A DNA stretch of 64,000 nt, from positions 1-64,000 of the forward strand of contig JAKEEM010000045.1 of the NCBI GenBank assembly GCA_022616535.1. The letters are read 5' to 3'. Of this stretch, positions 34,756 to 43,311 are shown piece after piece. Position 1 is the first letter of the stretch. Each line of letters opens with the position of its first letter. The position numbers and the translations under genes are program-made. This stretch comes from Chlorobiota bacterium (GTDB lineage Bacteria; Bacteroidota; Ignavibacteria; Tepidaquicellales; OLB5). The notes beneath the pieces are model-generated. The model saw only the letters and a list, made by a program, of their open reading frames with translations. It did no database searches and was not told the DNA's origin.

Positions 34756-35607
34756 TTACTTCTTCGTTTTACCAAGGAAAATCGTAGCGCCGAGATAGAA
34801 CTCGATAACGCCGATGTTTCTGTCTTTTGAAATGTTAGCGTTTAAATCAGTAGCGGCTTTATCAAGTAAATTCATTTTATTTTCTTCCCTAAGGAAGTCA
34901 GATTTCTTGCCGATTAAGTTATACAGCTTATATTTACCCCCAAAAGTAATACCTGCGTACTTTCCGAACCTGATTGTAGCCCCAAGTCCGCCGCCAAATC
35001 CCAGTCTGACATCGCTTTTTATGTTAAAAGCGGTTTCTATACCCGGTGCGATATTAACATTGTCGCTTGTCTGCCTGTACACCCCGGTTACCACAGCCAT
35101 TAAAAACTCGACTCCAAAGAACGGATACCACATTCTTTTTTTCTTATCAACCATTGTAACAGCGTATTCAAACCCTGCGCCAAAATAGGGTATTCTCAGG
35201 AAAATTTCAGATTGCCCCGGAACAGGGTCAAGCATTGTCCCGCTTGTCGGAGGGTATCCGTTATTAATCCAGTTTGCTCTCATATACGCCGTATTATCAT
35301 CGCTGTTTTGCATTTGCGTATAGCCCAAAGTTACATATGGTCTGTACTGCCCCTGCGGACCCAGCCCGAACTTTAAATTAAACCCGCCGCCCCATCCGAC
35401 TTTTGTCCCATAGTTTTTAAAAGTCCAGAACTCGCCTATATCATTGCCTTTTGCTTCCTGAAGCGGAAGAGCATAACCGCCAACGATATCGATAGTAAAT
35501 AAAGGTGATTTCCAGTTCCGAGCTTTTGTTTTTACCTGCGCATCTATTGAATTAAAAGCAAAAAAGGATAGTAAAACAATTAATACAGAAAATTTTGAAA
35601 TTCTCAT
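34756..35607 (-). CDS. Outer membrane beta-barrel protein
   Basis: 283 residues from the ATG at 35607, chosen over an upstream in-frame ATG (35691) because GGGAGG lies 7 bases before it and a signal peptide starts there (MRISKFSVLIVLLSFFAF). The mature part alternates Gly/aromatic strands (GVEFLMAVVTGVY, YAGITFGGKYKLY) and ends with a C-terminal strand EFYLGATIFLGKTKK. It resembles OmpW/OmpX-type barrels of no fixed role. The next reverse gene upstream ends at a terminator, so it is transcribed alone. Confidence 0.65.
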   Translation of the reverse strand: MRISKFSVLIVLLSFFAFNSIDAQVKTKARNWKSPLFTIDIVGGYALPLQEAKGNDIGEFWTFKNYGTKVGWGGGFNLKFGLGPQGQYRPYVTLGYTQMQNSDDNTAYMRANWINNGYPPTSGTMLDPVPGQSEIFLRIPYFGAGFEYAVTMVDKKKRMWYPFFGVEFLMAVVTGVYRQTSDNVNIAPGIETAFNIKSDVRLGFGGGLGATIRFGKYAGITFGGKYKLYNLIGKKSDFLREENKMNLLDKAATDLNANISKDRNIGVIEFYLGATIFLGKTKK

Positions 35608-35719
35608 TGACTTTCCTCCCATATTGTTTTTGGTTTTTATAATCTTCCCGCTAATTGACACTAAATTACAAGATTTTTTAAAGAAAATCAAATTTTAATG
35701 TAGCCAAAAACAGGTAATT

Positions 35720-35753
35720 AAAATCCCGCATATAATTATTTATATGCGGGATT
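35720..35753 (-). terminator. Terminator of the beta-helix T9SS gene
   Basis: A perfect 13-bp stem aatcccgcatata / tatatgcgggatt (35722-35734 with 35741-35753) with a 6-base loop. It is followed on the reverse strand by TTT and an AT-rich run. Confidence 0.75.
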
Positions 35754-35781
35754 AATTTATAGAGAAAAATGAAGAAAATAA

Positions 35782-37440
35782 CTATTTTACCAGAACGAGC
35801 TTTTTAGTTGCGGTCCATGGTGCTGACGCATTCGATACTGTTAAGCGGTAGAAATAAACGCCGCTCGGAAGGTTGGAAGCGTTAAAGCTTATTTGATATT
35901 CGCCGGCTTTTACATTTTCCGAAACAAGTGTCTGGATTTCCCTGCCAAGAATATCGAATACTGCAAGCTTTACAAATCCGCTTTGAGAAACATCAAACCT
36001 AATATTTGTTGTTGGGTTGAACGGATTTGGATAGTTCTGGTGAAGATTATATGAGCCGGGCACAATATTGCTGATGGGCTCGATACCAATTGGAATAGTC
36101 TTATAATCGATGGTATCGGGCCTGAAGTTAGTCCACCCATTTGCCCAGGTTGAGTTCTGGTCAAATGCCCCCCTGTAAGTTGTTTGGGTAAAAAACGGGT
36201 CATTCATTCCCGGAAGAGTGAAGTTAGCTCCGCTCAATACAGGCGAGCCCGCACTGGGATAAAAGTTTGCCGGGGAGTAGCTTCCTGATGATATGTTACC
36301 ATAGGGATTGCTTAATTGCGCGCCTGCTGTATTTGCAATAATTGTGTTGCCCCCTGCAGTTGTATAAACTAAAGCGTTAAACCCACAGCCTGCATTAGTG
36401 GAAGAAGCAAGAGTATAGCACCCGGCAAAAACATTTGCTTTAACTCTGCAAGTATCATTCTGCATAGCGCATGTGGTGCCGCTTCCGTCATAATAAATAC
36501 CCTGGGGCCAGCCCATAACAACACTGTTCACTAAGCTTATTAATGAGTTTCTTCTTAAATGACCGCCTCTCGTAAAGAGAGGGTTAACTGCCGATGTATC
36601 GTATTGTTTCGGTCCCACAGAGGTAATGTTAGAAAATATGGGCTGAGTCCTAGGTGTATTATAGTTCGGTCCGTTGTTATTGTCCGATTCAAAGCATGTA
36701 GAACCGCTGATATCCGCAACTGATGGTTTTCTGATGGCTAAACCCCATTGGACTTTACCCCGGAATCCAAAATCTGTATCAAATTCATCGTCAACAGGGA
36801 TATAGGAAATTAAATATTTGCAGTTAACTGTTCCGCCGAACCATTCAAATGAGTCATCACCGTTCCAGCTGACCATTATATACTCTATTGTTGTCCCTGA
36901 GCCAACGCCGCCCATGGTAAGACCATTAATTTCGTTGTTCGCCGAAAGGGCAATCCCAGAATACTCAATCCTGCAATACCTCATTACACCAGAGTTATCG
37001 TTATCGTTGTTTCCGCCGTAATAAACTGAAGGAGCAATGCCTTCAATTGCAGCAGTATCAGAACCCGATGCGGTGTTTATTCTGGCTCTTCCTAAAAGTA
37101 TAATTCCTCCCCAGTCACCGGTTGCTCTATTTCCGACCGGCTGCGAGCTTGTAAATATAACGGGAGCTACCGCAGTCCCATTGGCATGAATCATACCCCC
37201 TCTTTCAACAACAATTGTAGCTTTGGATATTTTATCTCCAAAAAGCTGTGTTCCTGCCGGAATAACAAGGTTGCCTCCCTGTTTAACAAAAATTGTTCCC
37301 AGCATCAGGTATCTCTTTGTGTTTTGGAGAGTTACGGTTGTAGTAATATTTCCCTGTAATGTGTCATCCCAAGTAGTTGAATGAGCCGAGGAACCCATTA
37401 CAAAAACCGACACAATAGCCAATAAAATTTTTTTTAACAT
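35782..37440 (-). CDS. T9SS substrate with right-handed beta-helix
   Basis: 552 residues. Signal peptide (MLKKILLAIVSVFVMGSSAHS), then beta-helix rungs: GTIFVKQGGNLVIPAGTQLF, ERGGMIHANGTAVAPVIFTS, DWGGIILLGRARI, MRYCRIEYSGIAL and EYIMVSWNGDDSFEWFGG. This is the architecture of 'T9SS-sorted hypothetical beta-helix' proteins often encoded beside TonB receptors. The C-terminal sorting domain starts LHQNYPNPFNPTTNIRF and ends KKLVLVK. A Shine-Dalgarno AAAGGA precedes the ATG. The TonB receptor gene lies directly upstream on the same strand. Confidence 0.8.
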   Translation of the reverse strand: MLKKILLAIVSVFVMGSSAHSTTWDDTLQGNITTTVTLQNTKRYLMLGTIFVKQGGNLVIPAGTQLFGDKISKATIVVERGGMIHANGTAVAPVIFTSSQPVGNRATGDWGGIILLGRARINTASGSDTAAIEGIAPSVYYGGNNDNDNSGVMRYCRIEYSGIALSANNEINGLTMGGVGSGTTIEYIMVSWNGDDSFEWFGGTVNCKYLISYIPVDDEFDTDFGFRGKVQWGLAIRKPSVADISGSTCFESDNNNGPNYNTPRTQPIFSNITSVGPKQYDTSAVNPLFTRGGHLRRNSLISLVNSVVMGWPQGIYYDGSGTTCAMQNDTCRVKANVFAGCYTLASSTNAGCGFNALVYTTAGGNTIIANTAGAQLSNPYGNISSGSYSPANFYPSAGSPVLSGANFTLPGMNDPFFTQTTYRGAFDQNSTWANGWTNFRPDTIDYKTIPIGIEPISNIVPGSYNLHQNYPNPFNPTTNIRFDVSQSGFVKLAVFDILGREIQTLVSENVKAGEYQISFNASNLPSGVYFYRLTVSNASAPWTATKKLVLVK

Positions 37441-37553
37441 TTTTGGTCCTTTCTTGATTTTAAATAAGATTAGTAAACAAAGTTAAAACTCCAGTGTTAA
37501 TTGATTGATAAGGAATTGTTAAACTATTATGAATTAATTACGCTTATAAAAGC

Positions 37554-37580
37554 AAAATCCCGTCATTAGACGGGATTTTT
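37554..37580 (-). terminator. Terminator after the TonB receptor gene
   Basis: An 11-bp stem aaaatcccgtc / gacgggatttt around ATTA (37554-37579). T-rich sequence on both sides makes it usable from either strand, but the gene it serves ends at 37612 on the reverse strand. Confidence 0.75.
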
Positions 37581-37611
37581 AAAATAATATTTAACCAAAT
37601 CTTAATATTTA

Positions 37612-40386
37612 TTAATATTTAAATGAGAGACTTATAGAATAGCCTGTCCCTGCATTATATCTTTTATATATTTCTTCCTTACCTTCAATAACCTGGGTAA
37701 AGAGATAATCCTGGGCAATAATATCCTTTATGCTGAACTTTACTTCAAAATTTTTAAACAGGCGCTGAATCAAAGTTAAATCTACAACATCTCTCCCGTT
37801 TTCCTCAATATCCGAAATCCCTTCAAGACCAACCTCGGATATTCTTTTGCCAAAACGGTTATATGAGAGGTTCACGCTTGTCCCGATATCGTAGTTGTCA
37901 TAATATAAACCTGCGTTAATAGTGTAAGGCGATTGTCCCTGCAAGCGTCTTTCGAGACTGGTTACGGTTGAGCCGAGACCTGACAAATCAACTTTTGAAT
38001 TTATGAATGAAATATTTGTGTTAACCGAGAAATATTTTAAAAACTTATTAATAAAACCTAGATTCTTCCGGGCTTCAATTTCCACCCCATAATTATTAGC
38101 TCCGCTCTTTGCATTCATGTAAGATTTAATTCTGTTGTCGCCCCCAGAGTTAGGCAAGAAAACCTCCTCAATCGGTGAATCAAACTTTTTGTAGAATGCG
38201 CTAAGTGATATAATCTCGCCTGCATTCGGGAAAAATTCATATCTTAAGTCATAATTTCTGATTATGTTTCTTTCAAGCTCAGGATTGCCGATATTAAATA
38301 TAAGTTCCTGGAAATCGAAAAAGCTGAATGGGGCAATTTCCCTGAACTCAGGTCGTGAAATTGACTGGTAGTAACTTGCTCTTAAATTCATTTTATCGCT
38401 TAGGGCATAGGTTAAATTAACAGATGGCAGGATATCGTTTTTATTTACACTTCTGTTAACCGGGTTTCCGATTTGGTCAATCGAATTTAACTTGTTTAAA
38501 TTTGATTCCAGCCTTGCGCCTATTACAGTCCTGAGTTTCCCAAGCGGGATATCAAACATTAAATAACCTGCTGCAAGATTATCAATACCCGCATATGTAT
38601 CTGACGGTCTTGTTATCTCATCATAGAGGAACTTATTGGTGTCTATATTTTCAGGTAAAAATAGAGAGTCAATTGAGAGGAAAGTAAGCTGATAGCTGTT
38701 CGGGTCCGCAAGAATTGGAGCAAAAAGTCTCGCGGTAAAATCTCTTGTACTCCTGTTATAAAAAACACCGAATTTAGATTTTACCTCAATCTTTTTAACA
38801 GGCCTGAATGAAAGCTCAAAATTTGTTTCAAGGCTGCGGATTATATCTTTCAAAGTCGAAAAAAATCTGCCGCCCCCTGCTGAATTTGGAACAGTGCTTA
38901 TCGAAGCGAAGAAAGGCATATCGGTGCCTATTTCCCTTTGATATCTTATAGTTTTATAATCAGGCTCGTTCCTGTCTGATTCGGAATAGGAACCCTTCCA
39001 TGAAATTCTTAATTTACCGAGCCTGCTGATAAAATGCTCGCCTGAAAGCTGTGAAGAGAGCATATCTCTTTCAATAAATTTTGTAGAATAAAGCTTTCTA
39101 TCCTGAGTTTGGACTGTGTAAAATCCTTCCTGATACTCGGTTTCGTCTTCAGAGCTAAGGACATAAGTATTTTTAAAGCTGAATTTATTGTTTTCCCCTG
39201 CTCTGAAACTCAAGTTTAAAAGCCCGCCCCATAAAACCGAATACTCAGACTGTGTCCCTTTATACTTACTATCAATCTGGTTATCCGTTGTAAAAGTCTG
39301 TCTTTCGGTCTGCTTAGTGCTAAAACCATTATTATAAGTATAGGCACCAAAGAACCCGAAGTTACTTGTTTTGCCAATCGTTAAATTATTACCAATTGAA
39401 AGCTGAAACCCTCCGTTTACAGGGGCTGATTTTTCCTCCTGTGACCAGTTATTCACAAAAGCCCGGCTGAAGGTCTTTAACTGCTGCCGGCTGAAATTTG
39501 AAGAAATAACCGGAGCATTCGGTATAATGTTCGGAAGTTCTCTTGTACCGTCATCACGGCCGGAATTGAAAAACAATATCCTGGTTTCGCCCGCATTATA
39601 TGTCAAGAAATCCTCCCCCGTTGTTGAGCTGTTATATGAGCCGGAAGTGGAGAAGTTTAGTGAAAACTTGTCGGGGAATTCCTTAGTTGTAACTTGAACC
39701 AATCCTCCGGAAAAATTGCCGATCTGGTCGGGTGTATATGACTTTGATATAACAATATTTTCTAAAAGATTTGACGGAAATAAATCAAAAGAGAATGCCT
39801 TTTTGTCGGGGTCAGTGCTTGGGAGTATTACTCCGTTCAGAGTAGTTGAGCTGTATCTTTCGTTTGTTCCTCTTACGAATACAAATTTGTTATCAACAAT
39901 GGAGACTCCGACGACTCTTTTTAAAACATCCGAGCTTGTCGCATCGGCTGTTCTTTTAATCTGCTGGGAGCTTATTCCGTCCTGTATGTTTTCTGCTTTC
40001 TGCTGCTGCAGAAGCAGTGCTGCTTCATTATTCTGGATTCTTTCGGCTTCGATGAGCAGGGTGTCTGTCATTGTTCCTTCAGGCTTAAGTATTAAGCTGA
40101 CATTTACAACCTCTCCCTGCTTCACTTTCACATTTATGCTTTGCGGAACGTAGCCGATGTAAGAAGCTGTGACGGTATGTTCGCCCGTCTCAATATTTTC
40201 AAATGCAAAATTCCCGTCAAGGTCAGATGTTGTTCCCTTAGGCACTGATGCGATTCTTAAAACCGCATCGGGCAGGGGACTGCCGCTGGAGCCGTCGTAA
40301 ACCTTGCCAATTACTTTCCCTACCTGAGCATAAGAGCTGAATGTGAACAAAGCAAAAAACAGTATTAATAATTTAATCTTGTTCAT
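37612..40386 (-). CDS. TonB-dependent receptor with carboxypeptidase-regulatory domain
   Basis: 924 residues. Signal peptide (to SSYAQ), CarboxypepD_reg-like domain (VIGKVYDGSSGSPLPDAVL ... GEHTVTASYIGY), plug (SDVLKRVVGVSIVDNKFVFV, RGTNERYSSTTLNGVILPS) and a C-terminal barrel ending with the GYSISLSFKY strand. It imports a ligand across the outer membrane with TonB energy; the ligand is unknown. AAGGA lies before the ATG. The beta-helix secreted protein follows it downstream, a pairing that suggests the two act on the same substrate. Confidence 0.9.
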   Translation of the reverse strand: MNKIKLLILFFALFTFSSYAQVGKVIGKVYDGSSGSPLPDAVLRIASVPKGTTSDLDGNFAFENIETGEHTVTASYIGYVPQSINVKVKQGEVVNVSLILKPEGTMTDTLLIEAERIQNNEAALLLQQQKAENIQDGISSQQIKRTADATSSDVLKRVVGVSIVDNKFVFVRGTNERYSSTTLNGVILPSTDPDKKAFSFDLFPSNLLENIVISKSYTPDQIGNFSGGLVQVTTKEFPDKFSLNFSTSGSYNSSTTGEDFLTYNAGETRILFFNSGRDDGTRELPNIIPNAPVISSNFSRQQLKTFSRAFVNNWSQEEKSAPVNGGFQLSIGNNLTIGKTSNFGFFGAYTYNNGFSTKQTERQTFTTDNQIDSKYKGTQSEYSVLWGGLLNLSFRAGENNKFSFKNTYVLSSEDETEYQEGFYTVQTQDRKLYSTKFIERDMLSSQLSGEHFISRLGKLRISWKGSYSESDRNEPDYKTIRYQREIGTDMPFFASISTVPNSAGGGRFFSTLKDIIRSLETNFELSFRPVKKIEVKSKFGVFYNRSTRDFTARLFAPILADPNSYQLTFLSIDSLFLPENIDTNKFLYDEITRPSDTYAGIDNLAAGYLMFDIPLGKLRTVIGARLESNLNKLNSIDQIGNPVNRSVNKNDILPSVNLTYALSDKMNLRASYYQSISRPEFREIAPFSFFDFQELIFNIGNPELERNIIRNYDLRYEFFPNAGEIISLSAFYKKFDSPIEEVFLPNSGGDNRIKSYMNAKSGANNYGVEIEARKNLGFINKFLKYFSVNTNISFINSKVDLSGLGSTVTSLERRLQGQSPYTINAGLYYDNYDIGTSVNLSYNRFGKRISEVGLEGISDIEENGRDVVDLTLIQRLFKNFEVKFSIKDIIAQDYLFTQVIEGKEEIYKRYNAGTGYSISLSFKY

Positions 40387-40583
40387 TTTTTATATCCTTA
40401 AAATTTGATTTTTCTTCTGCGTGGTATACAAATTTTGTCAATTTATATTAACGGTATGTGAGGAGAGTATTCAGAAATCGTTAAGAGGATATACAAAATT
40501 TTTTTTATTTTAATGCAGTCTTAACCATTTCTTAACATTACAACGGTGATTTAACTTAATAAAGGGTTAGTATTTCTTAACAA

Positions 40584-40615
40584 AAAAGGCGAATGCTTTA
40601 ACATTCACCCTTTTA
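40584..40615 (-). terminator. Terminator after the thioredoxin-like gene
   Basis: gaatg/cattc and aaaagg/cctttt arms with one internal mismatch, around ctttaa. On the reverse strand it is followed by TTTTTT. Confidence 0.65.
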
Positions 40616-40635
40616 AAAACAAAACTTTTTAAAAT

Positions 40636-41148
40636 CTAAAGAATAGTGCTTAAATCCGTATCTTTGTATTTGCCGTCTTTAATAAACAACAGCATTTTCC
40701 TGAAATCCCCGGCTTTAAAATAACCGGGTAGGTTTTTCATAACTGTATTGCCGTATTTAAATTCAATTATATTACCTTCAGGTTCTAAAAAAACAGTGGT
40801 CGGGTAACCATATGCTTCGAAATACAATGCTAAATCCTGCTCGGTATATTTTTTATTCAGGTAAGTTATCTCGTTATAGCCTTCGGCATCAAGCTTAACC
40901 AGAATAAAGCTCCTTTTAATTAATTTTTTAATTTTCCTGCTGGAGTAAACCTCATCATCCATTTTTTTGCACCACCCGCACCAATCCGTATAAACATCAA
41001 CAACAATGCGTTTGTTTTGGGATTTGGCATTTGCAAGAGCTTCGTTAAAGCTTAATGACTGGGTGTAAGTAAGCCCTGTTATAAACAACAAGGCAGCTGC
41101 AAAAGGAAAGACTTGTCTAAAAATCCGGCTATTTCCTTTATTTGTCAT
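40636..41148 (-). CDS. Exported thioredoxin-fold protein
   Basis: 170 residues. An N-terminal export segment (~12-28) precedes a thioredoxin fold with the redox pair C57-G-W-C60 in YTDWCGWCKKMDDEVY, and the cis-Pro region YGYPTTVFLEPEG. It belongs with the periplasmic thioredoxin/DUF255-like reductases. A role in keeping exported thiols reduced is plausible, as two Cys-bearing secreted proteins are encoded 3 kb away. It follows the GT9 gene by 49 bp on the same strand. Confidence 0.8.
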   Translation of the reverse strand: MTNKGNSRIFRQVFPFAAALLFITGLTYTQSLSFNEALANAKSQNKRIVVDVYTDWCGWCKKMDDEVYSSRKIKKLIKRSFILVKLDAEGYNEITYLNKKYTEQDLALYFEAYGYPTTVFLEPEGNIIEFKYGNTVMKNLPGYFKAGDFRKMLLFIKDGKYKDTDLSTIL

Positions 41149-41197
41149 ATAAAAATATAACTCTTGGATAATTTCCCCAGTTCCTTTTCGGGATTCC

Positions 41198-42229
41198 TTA
41201 TTTTGACTTTGAATTTATAAAATCCATAGTTTTGCTGTAAACCTCATTGACAGATAAATCCCTCATACATTTATGTTCGTTGGGGCAATCCTGTAGTCTG
41301 GTTAAATTGCATCCTAAGCAGGGTAGGGACTCATTTTTGATTATAATGGAGTTCTGATTCTCAGGCCCCTGCAGATGGGAATTTGTCGGACCGAATATCG
41401 CAACGGTGTTGACGCCAAGGGTCCACGCAATATGCATGGGTCCCGTATCGTTCGAAATAAATACTAGGCATTTTTTTGCAAGTGAACCCATATATTTTAG
41501 ATTAACTTTCGGAATTAGCATTGCCCCATAGCCTAAAAAGTCTTTTATTTTCATTGAATCAAGCTTCTCCTGCTCATTTCCCCAAAATAGAAGTATTCTG
41601 AAATCCTTGCATAGCTTTTTTGCAAGCTCCATATATTTTTCTAAATACCATACTTTTGTCGGCCAGCTCCCGCAGGGGTTGATACCGATGACATTGCCGC
41701 TCGCCATTCCGTTTTCTGCAAAAAAACTCTCCGCAAACTCTAAATGAACATTATTTAAATAAAATCTCGGGACATTTGTAATTATTTTCAGATTCAAAGC
41801 CCTTAGGCTGTCAAGGTTAAATTCAATATTGTGCACTTCACCGCCTCTGGGCTTAACCTTAATGTTGTAAGCGATTCTTCTCCATGTAAAAGGGTAGCCG
41901 ACGCGGTATTTTGCCTCGCTGTTTAAAGTAATAATTGCCGTTCTTGGATTGCTGAATAAATCGATTATTAAGTCATATTTCTGGTCATGAATATTTTTCA
42001 GAAGGCAGTAAGAGCTGTCCCCTTTTTTTAAATCATAAGTCAGAACTCTGCTGAGAAAGGGATTATCGGTCAAAACGTCTTTGCAGAAGCTTTGGGTTAA
42101 ATAATTTATTTGGGCATAGGGGAAATTATGCCTGAGGTTTTCAATAACCGGTGTTGAAAGCAAAACATCGCCGATTGCCCCGGGTTTGATTACTAAAATT
42201 TTATTTACTTTTGTCTTATCGAATTTCAA
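41198..42229 (-). CDS. Glycosyltransferase family 9 (heptosyltransferase-like)
   Basis: 343 residues. The GT9 opening ILVIKPGAIGDVLLSTPVIE (~11-30), the second-domain motif GINPCGSWPTKVWY (~191), and the nucleotide-sugar site FISNDTGPMHIAWTLGV followed by AIFGPTNSH. Four Cys residues near the C-terminus (LPCLGC...CPNEHKC) are unusual ornament. It adds heptose or a similar sugar to the LPS core on the cytosolic side. The start is a TTG immediately behind a palindromic repeat, so there is no room for a normal ribosome binding site. Confidence 0.88.
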   Translation of the reverse strand: MKFDKTKVNKILVIKPGAIGDVLLSTPVIENLRHNFPYAQINYLTQSFCKDVLTDNPFLSRVLTYDLKKGDSSYCLLKNIHDQKYDLIIDLFSNPRTAIITLNSEAKYRVGYPFTWRRIAYNIKVKPRGGEVHNIEFNLDSLRALNLKIITNVPRFYLNNVHLEFAESFFAENGMASGNVIGINPCGSWPTKVWYLEKYMELAKKLCKDFRILLFWGNEQEKLDSMKIKDFLGYGAMLIPKVNLKYMGSLAKKCLVFISNDTGPMHIAWTLGVNTVAIFGPTNSHLQGPENQNSIIIKNESLPCLGCNLTRLQDCPNEHKCMRDLSVNEVYSKTMDFINSKSK

Positions 42230-42283
42230 CCCTCACCCCATGCACCCATAGGTGCGTTTTACCCCTCTCCCTAGGAGAGGAAG
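42230..42283. repeat. Palindromic repeat abutting a start codon
   Basis: Two hairpins: gcacc/ggtgc (42242-42255) and cctctcc-cta-ggagagg (42264-42280), preceded by ccctcacccc. It fills the 60-bp gap between the endonuclease and GT9 genes and touches the TTG start of the latter. Confidence 0.8.
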
Positions 42284-42289
42284 AAAGCA

Positions 42290-43054
42290 TTACACATGTT
42301 CCAAAATAATGAAATTATTTTCTTTTGGAATTCCGTTTGCACGTATTGAATAGAATTCTTTTCTTTCAAAGATGCATAAATCATACAATCTGCATTTGCC
42401 GCATAGGGGGTTATTTGCCCTGCAGATTTTTCTTCCGAACCTGATTAACAGGGTGTGAAAAAGAAACTTTTTCCCCCTAGGAATTAAATCTTTCACCTGC
42501 TTAAATGTTTTCTCGGGTGACTTCGAATCCGCCAGACCCAAACGGTTAGTCAATCTGTGTACGTGAGTGTCAACTGGGAAAACATCCCTGGCTAAGCCGA
42601 ATGCAAGCACGCAGGAAACAGTTTTCACGCCAACTCCGTTATACTGCAGAAGCTCTTTATATATTGAGTCGTCCGTCATTTTTTTTAAAAAATTCAGACT
42701 AAGCGAGCCGTATTTCGTATTAAGCTGCTTAAGCAGTTTTTTTATGCTTTTTGATTTCTGGTTTACAAGCCCGCATACCCTGATTGCAGCCCGAATCCTG
42801 CTAAGAGGTGCAATCATCACACTTTCCCAGTTTTTAAACCGGGTTTTAAGGTTTTGAAATGCAATATAGCTTGTTTTATCCGTTGTATTTTGAGACAGCA
42901 TTGTTGCAATAAGCACGTCAAGCGGGTCGCTTTTGCTCGGCTTAGATTTCAAGCCGGGAAACTCTTCTTCAAGAAGGGATATAATTTGATTAATCTTATC
43001 CTGCAAGCTGTTTATTTTCGGGGATTTTTCAGCAATATAAAAAAATATTACCAA
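42290..43054 (-). CDS. nth: Endonuclease III-like DNA glycosylase/lyase
   Basis: 254 residues. Helix-hairpin-helix with the catalytic lysine in LQYNGVGVKTVSCVLAF, catalytic Asp in FPVDTHVHRLTNRLG, and the Fe-S loop CRANNPLCGKCRLYDLC. It removes oxidised pyrimidines and cuts AP sites. It is ~40 residues longer than E. coli Nth, half of this in a C-terminal tail past the cluster. The start is a TTG; no better start was found. It may be transcribed with GT9 and thioredoxin. Confidence 0.88.
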   Translation of the reverse strand: MVIFFYIAEKSPKINSLQDKINQIISLLEEEFPGLKSKPSKSDPLDVLIATMLSQNTTDKTSYIAFQNLKTRFKNWESVMIAPLSRIRAAIRVCGLVNQKSKSIKKLLKQLNTKYGSLSLNFLKKMTDDSIYKELLQYNGVGVKTVSCVLAFGLARDVFPVDTHVHRLTNRLGLADSKSPEKTFKQVKDLIPRGKKFLFHTLLIRFGRKICRANNPLCGKCRLYDLCIFERKEFYSIRANGIPKENNFIILEHV

Positions 43055-43093
43055 TAGATACAGGGATAGAAAAATATGAACAATTATCGCTTC

Positions 43094-43122
43094 GTAGGGG
43101 CGACCCGGCGGGTCGCCCCTAC
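43094..43122. repeat. GC-rich perfect palindrome
   Basis: gtaggggcgaccc / gggtcgcccctac, 13-bp arms around ggc. It lies in the spacer between divergent directions (upstream of nth, downstream of the Omp28-like gene). It begins and ends with GTAGGG/CCCTAC like the elements at 34687 and 45282. Confidence 0.85.
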
Positions 43123-43153
43123 ATTAACAGATTGAAATCCTCTCAAAATATTT

Positions 43154-43229
43154 TGCAGGGGTGTTCAACTGAACACCCCTTTATTATTTAGCATTATTTA
43201 GGACGTTCTTTCGAACGTCCCTACATTGG
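43154..43229. repeat. Two-hairpin composite repeat, copy 1
   Basis: Hairpin A aggggtgttca/tgaacacccct (43157-43180) and hairpin B ggacgttc/gaacgtcc (43201-43220), joined by an AT-rich link and ending ccctacattg. The second copy is at 45031-45098. Confidence 0.85.
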
Positions 43230-43260
43230 TTTGTTTATGACTCAATCGCAAATCTAAAAT

Positions 43261-43291
43261 AAAAAAGGCCAGGCATTTACCTGACCTTTTT
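43261..43291 (-). terminator. Terminator after the Omp28-like gene
   Basis: aaaaggccagg / cctgacctttt (43263-43273 with 43280-43290, one wobble). On the reverse strand it is followed by TTTTTTATTTT. Confidence 0.75.
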
Positions 43292-43311
43292 AAAGAACTT
43301 GTTATGAAACC

